Assembly: GCA_030762935.1 (NCBI GenBank)
Contig: CM060900.1
Span: forward strand, 436,022,259 to 436,086,258
Direction of reading: 5' to 3'
DNA from: Hymenopus coronatus
Lineage: Eukaryota > Arthropoda > Insecta > Mantodea > Hymenopodidae
DNA: 64,000 nt
The first letter of the stretch is position 1. Every line of letters begins with the position of its first letter. Shown one piece after another: positions 9,405 through 19,765 of this stretch. A model generated the notes under the pieces. The model was not told the DNA's origin and did not search any database. It saw only the letters and a program-made list of their open reading frames with translations. Position numbers and translations under genes: made by a program.

Positions 9405-12400
9405 GGAAGGGAGAATATAAGGAGGCTTGGATTCTGGAATTGTGAGGGAGTTAAAAACAAAATATATGCGGGGAGTTTAAATCAATTATTGACAAAACTT
9501 GATTATCTCGCGGTAGCTGAAACATGGCTAAAAGAGGACCAGGTTTACGTAAAGGATTTTGATTTTGTAGGGATAAAAGGAGATAAGGTAGCAAGAAAGG
9601 GGAGGGCATCTGGAGGCATAGGCTTTTTTGTAAAGAAAACGTTAAGTAAAGGAGTTAAAGAAACTTGGTCAAGGAGAAAAGAAATACTATGGATTGTATT
9701 AGAGGAGAAACAAATAGTTGAAAATGTTATATGTATAGGCATAGTATACAATCCCCCTCTTCCTTCGCGCTTTCATAATCCGGACCTCCTTAAACACCTA
9801 GAGATAGAAATAGAACATTTAAAGGAGAGATATGGTAATTCTGAGATTATATTAATGGGAGACTTTAATATTAGGATTGGCGAAAATGATGTTATTGGAG
9901 GGAATAGGTGGATGAGCAATGATACATTAGAGAAACCTGAGAAAATTAGATACAGCAAAGATAAGATAGTTGACAAAGGCTATATGAAATTTATAGAATT
10001 CTGTGAATTGAATGCCTTTGATATTTTGAATGGGAAATATGGAGAAGATGTGAATGGAGAATATACGTATGTTAGTAATAATGGTCAAAGTGTGATTGAT
10101 TATGTATTATGGCCAATTAATATGGGGTATATTTTAAGTAATTTTAAGATACTAAATTTAAGTTCCAACAGTGGGCATTTTCCATTGATAGTAGACATAA
10201 AAACATGCACAGAGCAAATAGTCTATAATTTAAGGGAGGAAAAGTGCAACATAGAAGAATACAGTAGATACAAATGGAAGGAAGAGTATTGCAATAAATT
10301 TAGGCAGACACTAAACTCTAATTATGGCCAGATATGTCAGTGTGGAATAAGTTTTATGATAAAGGAACAAGAAATTGAAAGTGCTATGGATATCTTAAAT
10401 ATCATTATGCTAAGGGCTGGGGAGGAAATGAAAATGAGAAAGAAGGTTTACAAAAGAGATGAGGGCTGGTTTGATGAAGAATGTAGAGTAACTAAAAGAC
10501 AAGTCAAACAGCTGCTCATAAAGTGGAGGGAATTAGGAAACATAGAATTAAAGAAAGAGTATATGCAAGGGAGGGATTTATATAATTTATTACTGGAACA
10601 AAAGAAAACAAGCTGGATGAAAAAATATGAAAGTAATTTGATACGAATTCTAAATGAAAATAATGCAAATGAGATATGGAAGGTTATGAAATCAATGTAT
10701 AATAAATATGTAACAAAACCAAGTATAAAACCAGGAGAATGGATGGAATATTTTAAAAATTTGTATGGGGAAAAAAAGAGTAAAAATGAGATAGGAAATT
10801 GGGAAATAGGTAATAACTATGTAGATATACTCGATGATATAATAAGAAGTGAAGAAATAATCCAACAGGTGAAAATAATGAAAAGAAATAAAGCAACGGG
10901 AATAGATGGAATCCCTCCAGAGTTCCTTAAGGAATGGTGCACTGAAATAAACAGAGTTAAGGTTTTAGTAGACTTATTTAACACAATTAAGGTGAAGGGG
11001 TATATACCAGATAAGTGGAGGAAAGCAATCATACATCCAATATACAAAGGCAAGGGTAGTGTTGACAAACCAAACAACTATAGAGGCATTGCATTATTAT
11101 CAAATGTAGGAAAAATTTTTACTGGTATTATGGCAAGCAGGATACAAACATGGGTTGAAGAATATGATATCCTCTCGGAACTTCAGATGGGCTTTAGAAA
11201 AGGGAGGAGGACAGTTGATAACTTATTTATTATAAAAACACTGGTAGATAAATACTTGAAAGACAAAAGAGGAAAGTTATATATGGCTTTTGTGGATTTA
11301 GAGAAAGCATACGATAGGATAGAGCTTCAATTGCTGTGGCATAAGTTGTTGACTAAAGGAGTGAGTAAACAAATGGTGGACACCCTTAGAGCATTATATA
11401 AGGAAAATACTTTTTGTATAAGAGTGGAGGAAGGGGTTGTAACAAGAGAAATCCAACAAGAGAAAGGCCTTAGACAGGGATGTAAGTTAAGTCCAGTCCT
11501 ATTCAATTTATATATAGATGATGTATTAACAGAAATTGGGAGAAATAATAACTCGATGCCAGTAATTAATAATATTCAGATTCCAGGATTACTGTTTGCA
11601 GATGATCTAGTTATAGGTGCAATTACAGTGAATGGCTTGAAACAATCCTTGCAAACATTAAATAATTACTGTAAAGAGTGGAGTTTAAAAGTGAACCAGG
11701 ACAAGACGCAGATTGTAGTGTTCAAAAAAGGGGGAAAATTGAGCAAATATGAAAAATGGAAGAATGAGAATGAAAAGGAGTACAGGGTAGTGAGAGAATG
11801 TATTTATCTAGGAGTTAAAATTGATAGTGGTGGCAATTGGGAAAAGCAAAAGAAATTTGCATTGGCAAAAGGAAAAGGAGCTTTATCAGCTATTAGAAGT
11901 TGCAAATACAAAGCACCTAATATAAATATTAGATGGTTAGAAAAAGTGTACAATATGGTGGTTGAGGCAAAAATGCTATATGGGATAGAAGTATGGGGAT
12001 TAGAAGGAGGATGGGAAGGCATAGATGAGGTGCATAGGAAATTTTGCAAAGAAATACTGGGGTTACCAAATGCAACTGTTAGGCAGGTAGCACAAATAGA
12101 GCTGGGTAGAGTGGCAAGTAAGGGAAAGATTATGGAAAGGGCATTGAAATTTTGGCATAGGATATTGAAATTGGAAGAAAGGAATTTGTTAAAACAGTGT
12201 TTAGTATATCAAGAGAAAAGTTTAAAGAACAAGGGATGGGTAGACTGTCTTCGAAATAACCTGGAAAGTAGTGGGTTAGGGGAAATGTGGAGAAGAAGAG
12301 AAAATAATGTGAATAACTTCTGGAAGTTGGCAAGGAAAAGATTTGAGGATATAGAAATACAAAAAATATTTAGTGAAATAACTGAAAAGAGATCTTTAGT

Positions 12401-12770
12401 TTTCTATATACCAATGAAAGTCTCATGGGGAAGGGAAAAGTACATTGATGTGACAAATAAAGAGGAGCGAGAAGGTATTGCATGGCTGAAAGCAGGAGTA
12501 TGGAGATTAAAAGGTCTAAGGAAAGGTATTCCACAAAATCAATGTCCTATATGTGGCGGAAATGAAGATATAGAACACATTTTATTTAAATGTAAAGGAA
12601 CTGAAATTTGGAGAAAAAAGTATATTAATAAGAAATGGTTTAAAATAGATAGAAATGTAGTAGTAGTTGAAATGTTTCAAAAAGATAGTAAGAAGATTGG
12701 ACAATTCTTATGCAAAGTGAAAAATAAATGGATATGGACAGTAAATAGACAAAATGATGCAATAAACTAG
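9405..12770 (+). CDS. LINE ORF2: APE endonuclease and reverse transcriptase
   Basis: ORF2 carries out target-primed reverse transcription. The frame runs without a stop from the codon after UAG 9402-9404 to 12770. Endonuclease signals begin at RRLGFWNCEGVKNKI (about 9421), then VAETWLK, LMGDFNIRIGE and SGHFPLIVDI. The reverse transcriptase follows with NNYRGIALLSNVGKIF, AFVDLEKAYDR, LRQGCKLSPVLFNLYIDD and the catalytic FADDL (about 11595). A Cys/His motif, CPICGGNEDIEHILFKC, lies near the C-terminus (about 12543). No ATG precedes the endonuclease motifs: a start at 9489 would be TTG and would cut off the domain's first strand. ORF2 must therefore be made by readthrough or reinitiation, or the stop is a lesion. 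No RNase H domain. Confidence 0.93.
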   Translation, partial: GRENIRRLGFWNCEGVKNKIYAGSLNQLLTKLDYLAVAETWLKEDQVYVKDFDFVGIKGDKVARKGRASGGIGFFVKKTLSKGVKETWSRRKEILWIVLEEKQIVENVICIGIVYNPPLPSRFHNPDLLKHLEIEIEHLKERYGNSEIILMGDFNIRIGENDVIGGNRWMSNDTLEKPEKIRYSKDKIVDKGYMKFIEFCELNAFDILNGKYGEDVNGEYTYVSNNGQSVIDYVLWPINMGYILSNFKILNLSSNSGHFPLIVDIKTCTEQIVYNLREEKCNIEEYSRYKWKEEYCNKFRQTLNSNYGQICQCGISFMIKEQEIESAMDILNIIMLRAGEEMKMRKKVYKRDEGWFDEECRVTKRQVKQLLIKWRELGNIELKKEYMQGRDLYNLLLEQKKTSWMKKYESNLIRILNENNANEIWKVMKSMYNKYVTKPSIKPGEWMEYFKNLYGEKKSKNEIGNWEIGNNYVDILDDIIRSEEIIQQVKIMKRNKATGIDGIPPEFLKEWCTEINRVKVLVDLFNTIKVKGYIPDKWRKAIIHPIYKGKGSVDKPNNYRGIALLSNVGKIFTGIMASRIQTWVEEYDILSELQMGFRKGRRTVDNLFIIKTLVDKYLKDKRGKLYMAFVDLEKAYDRIELQLLWHKLLTKGVSKQMVDTLRALYKENTFCIRVEEGVVTREIQQEKGLRQGCKLSPVLFNLYIDDVLTEIGRNNNSMPVINNIQIPGLLFADDLVIGAITVNGLKQSLQTLNNYCKEWSLKVNQDKTQIVVFKKGGKLSKYEKWKNENEKEYRVVRECIYLGVKIDSGGNWEKQKKFALAKGKGALSAIRSCKYKAPNINIRWLEKVYNMVVEAKMLYGIEVWGLEGGWEGIDEVHRKFCKEILGLPNATVRQVAQIELGRVASKGKIMERALKFWHRILKLEERNLLKQCLVYQEKSLKNKGWVDCLRNNLESSGLGEMWRRRENNVNNFWKLARKRFEDIEIQKIFSEITEKRSLVFYIPMKVSWGREKYIDVTNKEEREGIAWLKAGVWRLKGLRKGIPQNQCPICGGNEDIEHILFKCKGTEIWRKKYINKKWFKIDRNVVVVEMFQKDSKKIGQFLCKVKNKWIWTVNRQNDAIN

Positions 12771-12854
12771 AATTAATAAACTATTGTAAAATATGAGTAT
12801 GACCGGTAAAGAGCCAGGGCTGAACACCGATCATATTCACCTGTATAATGCTTA

Positions 12855-12876
12855 GCATAAATAAATAAATAAATAA
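12855..12876 (+). repeat. AAAT-repeat 3' tail of LINE
   Basis: cataaataaataaataaata precedes the right target-site duplication. Short microsatellite tails rather than poly(A) are typical of several APE-type LINE clades. Confidence 0.85.
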
Positions 12877-12887
12877 ATATGGCAATT
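12877..12887 (+). repeat. target-site duplication, right of LINE
   Basis: ATATGGCAATT, identical to 8029-8039. Confidence 0.85.
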
Positions 12888-14285
12888 TTGCATAGAATAT
12901 TAAGGGTCTTTCAACTACATTCATCTAAAAAAGTGTTCACTGTTACCCATTGAGTCAAACACTTGAATAAAAACAAAATACTCATCTGTTGAGTTTGCCC
13001 TTATAATCTGGAATGCCTCATATGTAAGGGCAAAGGAATATAAATGTTATGATTTCTTAACTGAAGAGATCAATATAGAAAATCAAGAAATTGCTTCTGA
13101 AGCTGTACTGAATACTGATGATTTAAGAACTGGTAATTCGGTGCTAGTTCCATTTAATGTAAGAAAGGTATAAAGTACTTTGCAGGACAAGTTATCTCAT
13201 TAAATTGTTCTTAAATTAGTCAATGAGCGTAACCTCGTAATTGAGTGCCCTTAAACACCACCTGTTAACGAGTCGAGGTTCTTAGGTTCAATAAATCCTA
13301 TGATAAATGTTCATGGCCTCAGATGGAGGATGTTGATGTTGCAAGATTAAAATGTTGAACAACTATCAGTCTCACTGTATCAATGTACATATTATTTGTT
13401 CTCTGATTTTGATTTCAAGAGGTATATAATGGCTTAAATGTCATAAAGAGAGATTCTATTTGTAAATTAAATTAAATTTTGTTATTAAGATTGCAATCAT
13501 TTAACACTCTCCTTCAATTGTTGGACAAAAAAATTAATGACATATGTAAGTCAGTCACATTCACATTATAGTGTGCGTCATAAAGTATTTCAATTTCTGT
13601 TTACATTATTGCCGTATTTAGCAAAAATGTATGTTAATCTACAAAACTTACTCATGCTAGTATACACTAATGCAGGTCTTTAAATTTTGCAGTACTTAAG
13701 GAGGAAGAACTATTAATTCAAAAAGAAAAATATATTCAAAAATGTATTTCCTTTCCTGTAGTGTGTCAAATTCACATTTAAACTTTTTCACGCCTTGTAT
13801 TATGAACTTAGAAACACTTCTTAGTATGCATAATAAAGAATTCCTTGAACAGTAACTGAAACTTAGATATTAAAAATTTAAAGTATAGTTTCTACTATTT
13901 AGATGTTGCAAACACTATTGGAATACATGGAACTATCCACCTAAGATTTTGCCTATATTATATTCTCCTAATCTATTATTAGTGCCTCTAAATGCAAGAA
14001 AGAAAGTAGCATCCAATAGCCCTTTCAAAAACTTTCATACAGTCTTATTCTTTAGATATTTGTCTTTGAAGACAGCAATCGATTCCAAAACCTGACAAAC
14101 TGTGTTCCAGGTTTCTCCCGGACACACAATTAGTTTTATGGCAAGACTGTTCTCATGCTGAAGAGGCTTGCATATAAAATATTTCCATGATTAAATATAA
14201 CAAAATTCCTCTGGATTTCCTAATCTAGATTTACAGGATTATATTGAATCACTCTACAAACAACAGATATGGGCCCAGAATACCT
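12888..14285. other. non-coding stretch with a LINE 3'-tail scrap
   Basis: No gene was found. Bases 13236-13262 (aattgagtgcccttaaacac) closely resemble the 3' UTR end of the I-type LINE at 57232 (gttgagcgcccttaaacacc when reverse-complemented). A short 3' remnant of that family probably lies here. An inverted relative of the 7327 repeat occurs near 12995-13035. Confidence 0.45.
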
Positions 14286-14600
14286 ATTTTTACTTTCTCC
14301 ATATGCACTATGCACATAGTGTAATAGAGAAAGTATTGCACTCCACCAAAAAATTCAATACCAAGATTTCACCAGAAATATATGTTTTAGGGTCCCCAAT
14401 ATCCAAAAAAAGCATTTTCACAAAAAGGTCCGTGTGTGTGTGACATTGAACACGATAACTCAAAAACGAAAAGTCAGTAAAATACCAAACTTGGTATTTA
14501 AGTTTAGTATCTTCCAGGGATGAGACACGAAGATTTTGAGAAAAATCCCCCAACCCCAACTACCCTTTACATGGAACTTTTTTTCTAAAAATTTTGATTT
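14286..14600. repeat. palindromic MITE-like dispersed repeat, copy 2
   Basis: It starts with the same imperfect palindrome as copy 1 (ctttctccatatgcactatg then cacatagtgtaatagagaaag), then gtattgcactccaccaaaaa and ataccaagatttcacc. It matches 3506-3680 for about 165 bases and then diverges. The copies are parallel, and no coding sequence is present. Confidence 0.6.
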
Positions 14601-16046
14601 TCTCAAAAATAGCTCTAACGATTTTGATTAAAATTTCGTATATTAAACATATTTACCTGAAAAATAAAATGTATACCTTGAATTTTCTGGGAATAGCCTC
14701 TGAAGAGTAGTTTATTCTGGATGAATTTTACTAAATTTTTAATAACTGCTAAACCGTAAAAGATGGACAAAAATTTACTTCACAATAAATGTAGAGCACA
14801 TTAAAACACACAATTTATGTTATATACATTTTTTCGTGGAGTTCATCGTTTTTGTGACATTCCTTATTTTTGGTTTCTGCTATGAAAAACGTATACTTTT
14901 CTCATACAGGAACTTGTCAACTCCTATCCATATAGACAAAGGAACTTCATTGACATAGCAACCAGCTTTTGACTATCACTTTAACCTACGGTAGTCCCTT
15001 ATTTCGCTTCCTACTTACAAGGAAGCGAGTAATTAGACTATTTCTGCTATTTTTGTCTGATTAGCATAAAGTAAATAGAAGTATAAGCTTTTTAAGAATT
15101 ATTTGTTGCAGGGATATGGAGAAAGTCATGTGAATGGTACACATCAGATTTTTAATTCTAAGTATCTTTTCATGCAAAATTTTCCAGAAATATAGTTGGA
15201 ATAAAGAAAATGCTCTGAACATTTCTATTGTTTGGGGTCATAACATACTTGCAGACTTTCAGTATCAGCAGTTTAACCTTTCTTAACAGTTATTCCCTTC
15301 AAAACATTTGTAATTTTTGTTGGCCACTGGCCAGAATATGAGGAGCTCCAAATGTCCGATTTTAAATTACTTGTGTTTTCAACACAATCCGACAATATCA
15401 CTTTTATTTCCTACTATAGATACCAACATGGCAGTTTCTGTTTTGCAGACGGCAGAATTAATAGAGCCATTGTGCAGAATTACCTAAATGTGTATTGCAG
15501 CATAGCAACATGCTTTTTAAAACAGTTTTAAACTGTTTGCTTGTCTAAGTAAATCACTCGCATCTTGTATGTACACCAAGGTTTGTTGTGAAGTTGCTGT
15601 AAAGGATCTGCAAGGTAATCTTACATGTATTCAACAGCAAGAATGAATTTTTTTGGTTTTAAATAAGGGCCTATATGAATAACGGGGCCCAACAGCACTG
15701 ATAATCCATATGGCCTTTTGTGTGGCATGAACACTTTATTGCATTTTACCCTAACCCCCCCCCCCCCCCCTCATCGAAAGTAATTAACAGCAAACAAATT
15801 TCAAACAAGGCAACCTAACCTAACTTTTAACGTTACACTCTTCTTACATTACCCATTTAATTGCTCAAATAGGTATTCCCTACACTATTCGAGGGAATAA
15901 AATCACATTGCTCAGATATCAAATTGGCGCACATTAATTAATGCATAACTATTCCGAAATAACTTAACAAACACAGCAGTGTTTGGTTAATTACACTTCT
16001 ATAACTAAACTGGCAAATACAAAGTTTTGATTGCACTTGTATTTAC
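14601..16046. other. non-coding stretch
   Basis: AT-rich sequence with a poly-C run at 15756-15770 and a two-unit CCTAA word near 15810. No gene or complete repeat was recognised. Confidence 0.55.
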
Positions 16047-16330
16047 CTGGAAATCTCCGGTTGCATAAAATCTTAGTGCACACAGAATTTGATAAATTGG
16101 AGGCACTGGTAGGCCTCATTGTGACCTCGATTCTTCAAACTGCAGTAAGGGTAAAATAGTTTCTGTTGCAGTATTTTTTGTGAATCTGTACCATTTGAAA
16201 AACTGTACATCACTATAATGCTCTAAAGGATTTTTGCTGTCGCTCCAATGCAACTGCGGTTCATGCCCAAAATCCTCATTCTCCATAAAATCGAGAAACT
16301 CAATTAAATTATGGTCAAGAATGCCTGCCA
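16047..16330 (-). pseudogene. HARBI1-like (PIF/Harbinger) nuclease exon with in-frame stop
   Basis: PIF/Harbinger transposases and their domesticated HARBI1 relatives are DDE nucleases. The exon encodes NPLEHYSDVQFFKWYRFTKN, the family N-terminal motif (NP.E.Y.D..F.KRYRF.K). After one in-frame TGA it gives GLPVPPIYQILCALRFYATG, the family's second conserved block. The TGA stands where relatives usually have Arg, so it may be a CGA-to-TGA change. Splice signals bracket it: a pyrimidine-rich ttttctcacag acceptor just upstream and a CAG/GTAAAT donor at its end (16047). No ATG lies in frame upstream, so this may be an internal exon. The catalytic part was not found nearby. It is either an old transposon or a dead host paralogue. 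Confidence 0.72.
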
Positions 16331-17020
16331 CTGTGAGAAAAATCGAGCGAAGGATTATTTAAGGAGGGGATAAAGATGCAGTCAAGCAGCCTTGTCTATT
16401 CCTCGAGGATTACCCAAGGTCTACTTAAGTGTTTGCGACTCTGTATACCAAACTGCCAAGGAAACCTTGAGTAATCCTTGAGGTAATGACTATGCATGCT
16501 GCCCTGAGTCTGGCACTTCCAATTTTTTTTGCCTTGGGTTGATAGTAATGATAAACAGATGGGTAGTTGACATTCAATAGACGTATTAAGTAGATAGTGG
16601 ATGTTAGGCACTTACTATGTTCAAAACAGGCAGGCAAAAAGGCCCAAAATTTGTAAATATTAGTGTTAAATCCTCTACAGCCACATAAAAAAGGTGACTA
16701 TAGATCAGAAATATGAACATATTTTGGATGTCTTTTGTTACCAATTGAAATAAAAGCAATTAAATCATACAGTATTTAATAAAATAATGAACTTGACTAC
16801 TATGGTATAGTGTGATCTAACCAAAACACTATATAAGCAATATTGTACATTTCATTAGTGTACCCTTATCACTTTCAATGCACATAAGCTTTTACCAGTT
16901 ATTAACAGAGATTGACTGTGCATAATTGCAAGATACTTTTCCTTAGAATCACATAGTATAGCTCATTTATAAACAAGGCATAAGCTTGAGCAAAGAGCTG
17001 GAAGGAAATTAAGGCAATGT
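16331..17020. other. non-coding stretch
   Basis: AT-rich sequence upstream of the HARBI1-like exon. No coding or repeat signal was recognised. Confidence 0.5.
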
Positions 17021-17036
17021 TAAAACAGGATACACT
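17021..17036 (+). repeat. target-site duplication of the 234-bp array
   Basis: TAAAACAGGATACACT occurs here and again, identical, at 17758-17773, directly outside the repeat array. Confidence 0.82.
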
Positions 17037-17757
17037 TTTATTAAAATCTGGACATCTGTTACCATCACATGCTTCACTTGGTCATGGTGTAGATGGAGTA
17101 CACCGGATGCGCGTTTCCACAACTTTCGTTGTCATCTTCTTGCAGGTTTGCAGACAACGAAAGTTGTGGAAATGCACATCCAGGGTACTCCATCTACACC
17201 ATGACCAAGTGAAGCATGTGATGGTAACAGATGTCCAGATTTTAATAAAATTGATAGCTTCACTGTATGTAAGTGCTTTTTTTAACATTTTAAAATATTT
17301 AAAGCTAACAGGCTTCAAAAGCCAAGGAGGAAAAAGAACCAAGGTATGTGGAAAAAAAAGGCACATATGCAAACCTGCAAGAGGATGATAACAGAAGTTG
17401 TAGAAACGCGCATCCAGGGTACTCCATCTACACCATAACCAAGTGAAGCACGTGTTGGTAATAGATGTCCAGATTTTGATAAAATTGACAGCTTCACTGT
17501 ATGTAACGCCTTTTTCTTACATTTTAAAATATATAAAGCTAACAGGCTTCAAAAGCCAAGGAGGAAAAAGAACCAAGGTATGTGGAAAAAAAAGAGACAT
17601 CTGCAAACCTGCAAGAGGATGACAACGAAAGTTGTGGAAACGCGCGGCCAGGGTACTCCATCTACACCATGACCAAATGAAGCACGTGTTGGTAATAGAT
17701 GTCCAGATTTTAATAAAATTGACAGCTTCACTGTATGTAATGGCTTTTTTAACATTT
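17037..17757. repeat. inserted array of 234-bp tandem repeats with a head-to-head inverted unit
   Basis: Three direct units are marked by ccagggtactcc at 17180, 17414 and 17648, an exact 234-bp period. The last unit is truncated at 17757. A partial unit at 17037-17154 runs in the opposite orientation and meets the direct units at about 17155. Each unit contains a small hairpin (CAACGAAAGTTG in the best copies) followed by GGAAACGCGC. The whole block is flanked by a 16-bp target-site duplication, so it entered as one insertion. It has no protein-coding capacity. A retrozyme-like or PLE-terminal-repeat-derived element is possible; the motif lacks a proper hammerhead CUGANGA core. Confidence 0.75.
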
Positions 17758-17773
17758 TAAAACAGGATACACT
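17758..17773 (+). repeat. target-site duplication of the 234-bp array, right copy
   Basis: TAAAACAGGATACACT, identical to 17021-17036. Confidence 0.82.
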
Positions 17774-19554
17774 GTTGTGCATTCTTCAAGGTCTATGCTT
17801 CCAGAGGAGTATGGGGAATACTACCACTACTACTACTGCTGCCGCCGCCGCTACTTCTGCTTTGCAAATTTTCCACCTTTACATGATGTTTCTTACCAGA
17901 CAGCACATTTTTTAGCATTGAAAACAATCTTTACAGGTGATTTGTCCACCCCACCAGTATCAGCAATGTGCCAGCTGAACAATTCTGCTGAAGAATATGA
18001 GAAACTGCAGATCAGCTATGATGTTTATTCTGTGCACTATATGATACAAGATGTCAAACTTCTACTTTAACCTCATCATACATGTAGTCATCTGACACTT
18101 CAGATATATTTAAATGTACAACATGTCATGAACTCAATAGATACAAACTGCATGCATTTCAACAACTTTTCCCCCTGATTCTCCAATAAAATGCAGTTAT
18201 TTAAAAAAGAGGCAGATTGGTTGAACATAATTAAATCTCTTTTTTACAATAAATATAATGAATAAATATAGGCATTTTGCCTAACATCCAATATCTTAGA
18301 AATAAGAATACATTCACCTATATCATCTTCAGCATGTGTATTTGATTGTATCTTAAAATTTGACAGGACTGTTGAAGTTGAGAAGCACCTGGTTATGTTT
18401 TTCTATTGTTGAATTTCTTCTGGGATTTTTTCTTCTTTTTTTTGTTTTTAGATTTTTAGCACCTAATTTATAATAACCTCCCTCTATAGCAGTTAGCTAA
18501 ATATATCTGCACCTAAATAAATGCTACATTACTAAATATAGCTGCTTAAATTTATTTTACATTTATTCCAAACACTGCAGAGTAGCATTGTTATTAGGAT
18601 AGAATTTCAAATCATTTGTTGCCGTTAACCCACCAACAGTCATGAACTTCATTACCGGACTTATGTGGCTGTACCACTTTTATGTTTTCATCGAAGACAT
18701 ACACATTCCATGAGCAGTATGTAGTCGTCTTTTCATTAACAGTGCTTTAAGCATGTGCAACAGGGACTTAAATTATGAGACCACTGAAACACACTATCTC
18801 TAGTGCTAATAATGAACTTGAATGTCAATGCACATTTGAAGCAGTGTATTTACATTTACACATGGAAAGTTTCATACATAACAGCCATGGTTCATAAAGG
18901 TTGAGGCATGACAATTATACGAAGACCCAAATCAGACATTTAAATATGTAAACACTCTTTATTCACAATTTTTCTTTGGACTTTTTTATATTTTATGACT
19001 TCCAGACCTCCCAAAATCCCAGGCCCCCAAGTGTGCATTTTGTGCACCTACAACATATAATCTGAATTCAAACTGGGGTCTAAATAGCTTTGGCAATCTA
19101 AAAGTGTATGGAATGGTATCATCTGTAGATGGTATAATTAGCATTACTGAATTCTGTAGTCACTTTTTATTTGGAGGAGGGATGACTTAAATATGAAGCT
19201 GAGCTTCTTTTTATACTCTTCACTAGCATTACTTTATACTGTTCTAGAGAGAATGTTGCAATTTGTTAAGCCTTGTTCAGATGGCACCATATAGAAAATA
19301 GCTCTGTGTGCACATGATCTTTCATGATATTTACTGGCCACTGACACGGCTTTCGAATGGCATGCTAGAGAACTAAGCTATATTCTTGAACATCTGGTAA
19401 CCATTCTGACAAACATTACATTCTAGAAATCCAGCATCTTTAAGTGTTACCTCTCATGTGACAGTATCCTGGTAACATCTATCAGCAGAACAATGCTAGT
19501 CTACACACAGCATGTGTCTCTATGAAGTACCTGCATGAGGTTGAAGTACTCCTG
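17774..19554. other. non-coding stretch with a short trinucleotide tract
   Basis: A CTA/CTG/CCG trinucleotide run lies at 17819-17856. The frame through it (17777-18070) has no recognisable domain. The rest is AT-rich without identified genes. Confidence 0.5.
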
Positions 19555-19765
19555 TGACCACAAAATCCCCAGATTTATCCCCAAAGTGGGACCAGCTCAG
19601 ACGTCAGCTTCATCCCGCTGCTGATATCCAGGATCTCGAGGACCAGTTACAACAGTTGTGGGCTAGTTGACCTCAAGAGAGTATAGGCCATCTATATGAC
19701 ATGCTTTCCCACTCAATATGTGCAAGCATCCAGCCACAGGAGGTGCATTACCATACTGATAAGTG
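19555..19765 (+). pseudogene. Tc1-like transposase C-terminal fragment
   Basis: In one frame the sequence reads PDLSPKWDQLRRQLHPAADI, then QDLEDQLQQLW, PQESIGHLYDM and ICASIQPQ. These match the end of Tc1-type DDE transposases, where PDLSPIEHVWD carries the last catalytic residue and ACIQ.RGG closes the protein. The frame is broken, the IEH portion is missing, and no upstream catalytic domain or inverted repeats are visible. It is an old 5'-truncated copy. Confidence 0.68.

Larger units (their letters stand above)
8040..12876 (+). mobile_element. full-length non-LTR retrotransposon (APE-type LINE, no RNase H)
   Basis: The element is bounded by an 11-bp direct repeat (8029-8039, 12877-12887). 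It has a short 5' UTR (8040-8120), ORF1, ORF2, a short 3' UTR and a tail of AAAT repeats (12855-12876). LINEs copy by nicking the target with an apurinic-like endonuclease and reverse-transcribing their RNA at the nick. Both coding regions are uninterrupted except for the UAG between them. The long frames, short tail and clean duplications suggest a young copy. The clade is not certain: ORF1 and the microsatellite-like tail fit CR1/L2/Rex1 relatives. ORF2 ends in a Cys/His motif and has no RNase H. Confidence 0.92.

Noticed and set aside
15810..15825. CCTAACCTAAC, like the insect telomere repeat TTAGG
   Set aside because: Only about two units are present. This is expected by chance in AT-rich DNA and there is no array.
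17037..17757. Canonical hammerhead ribozymes in the 234-bp repeats
   Set aside because: The hairpin and GGAAAC are present but the CUGANGA core is not; GGATG/CATCC pairing would leave only one unpaired base where seven are needed. Kept only as a retrozyme-like hypothesis.
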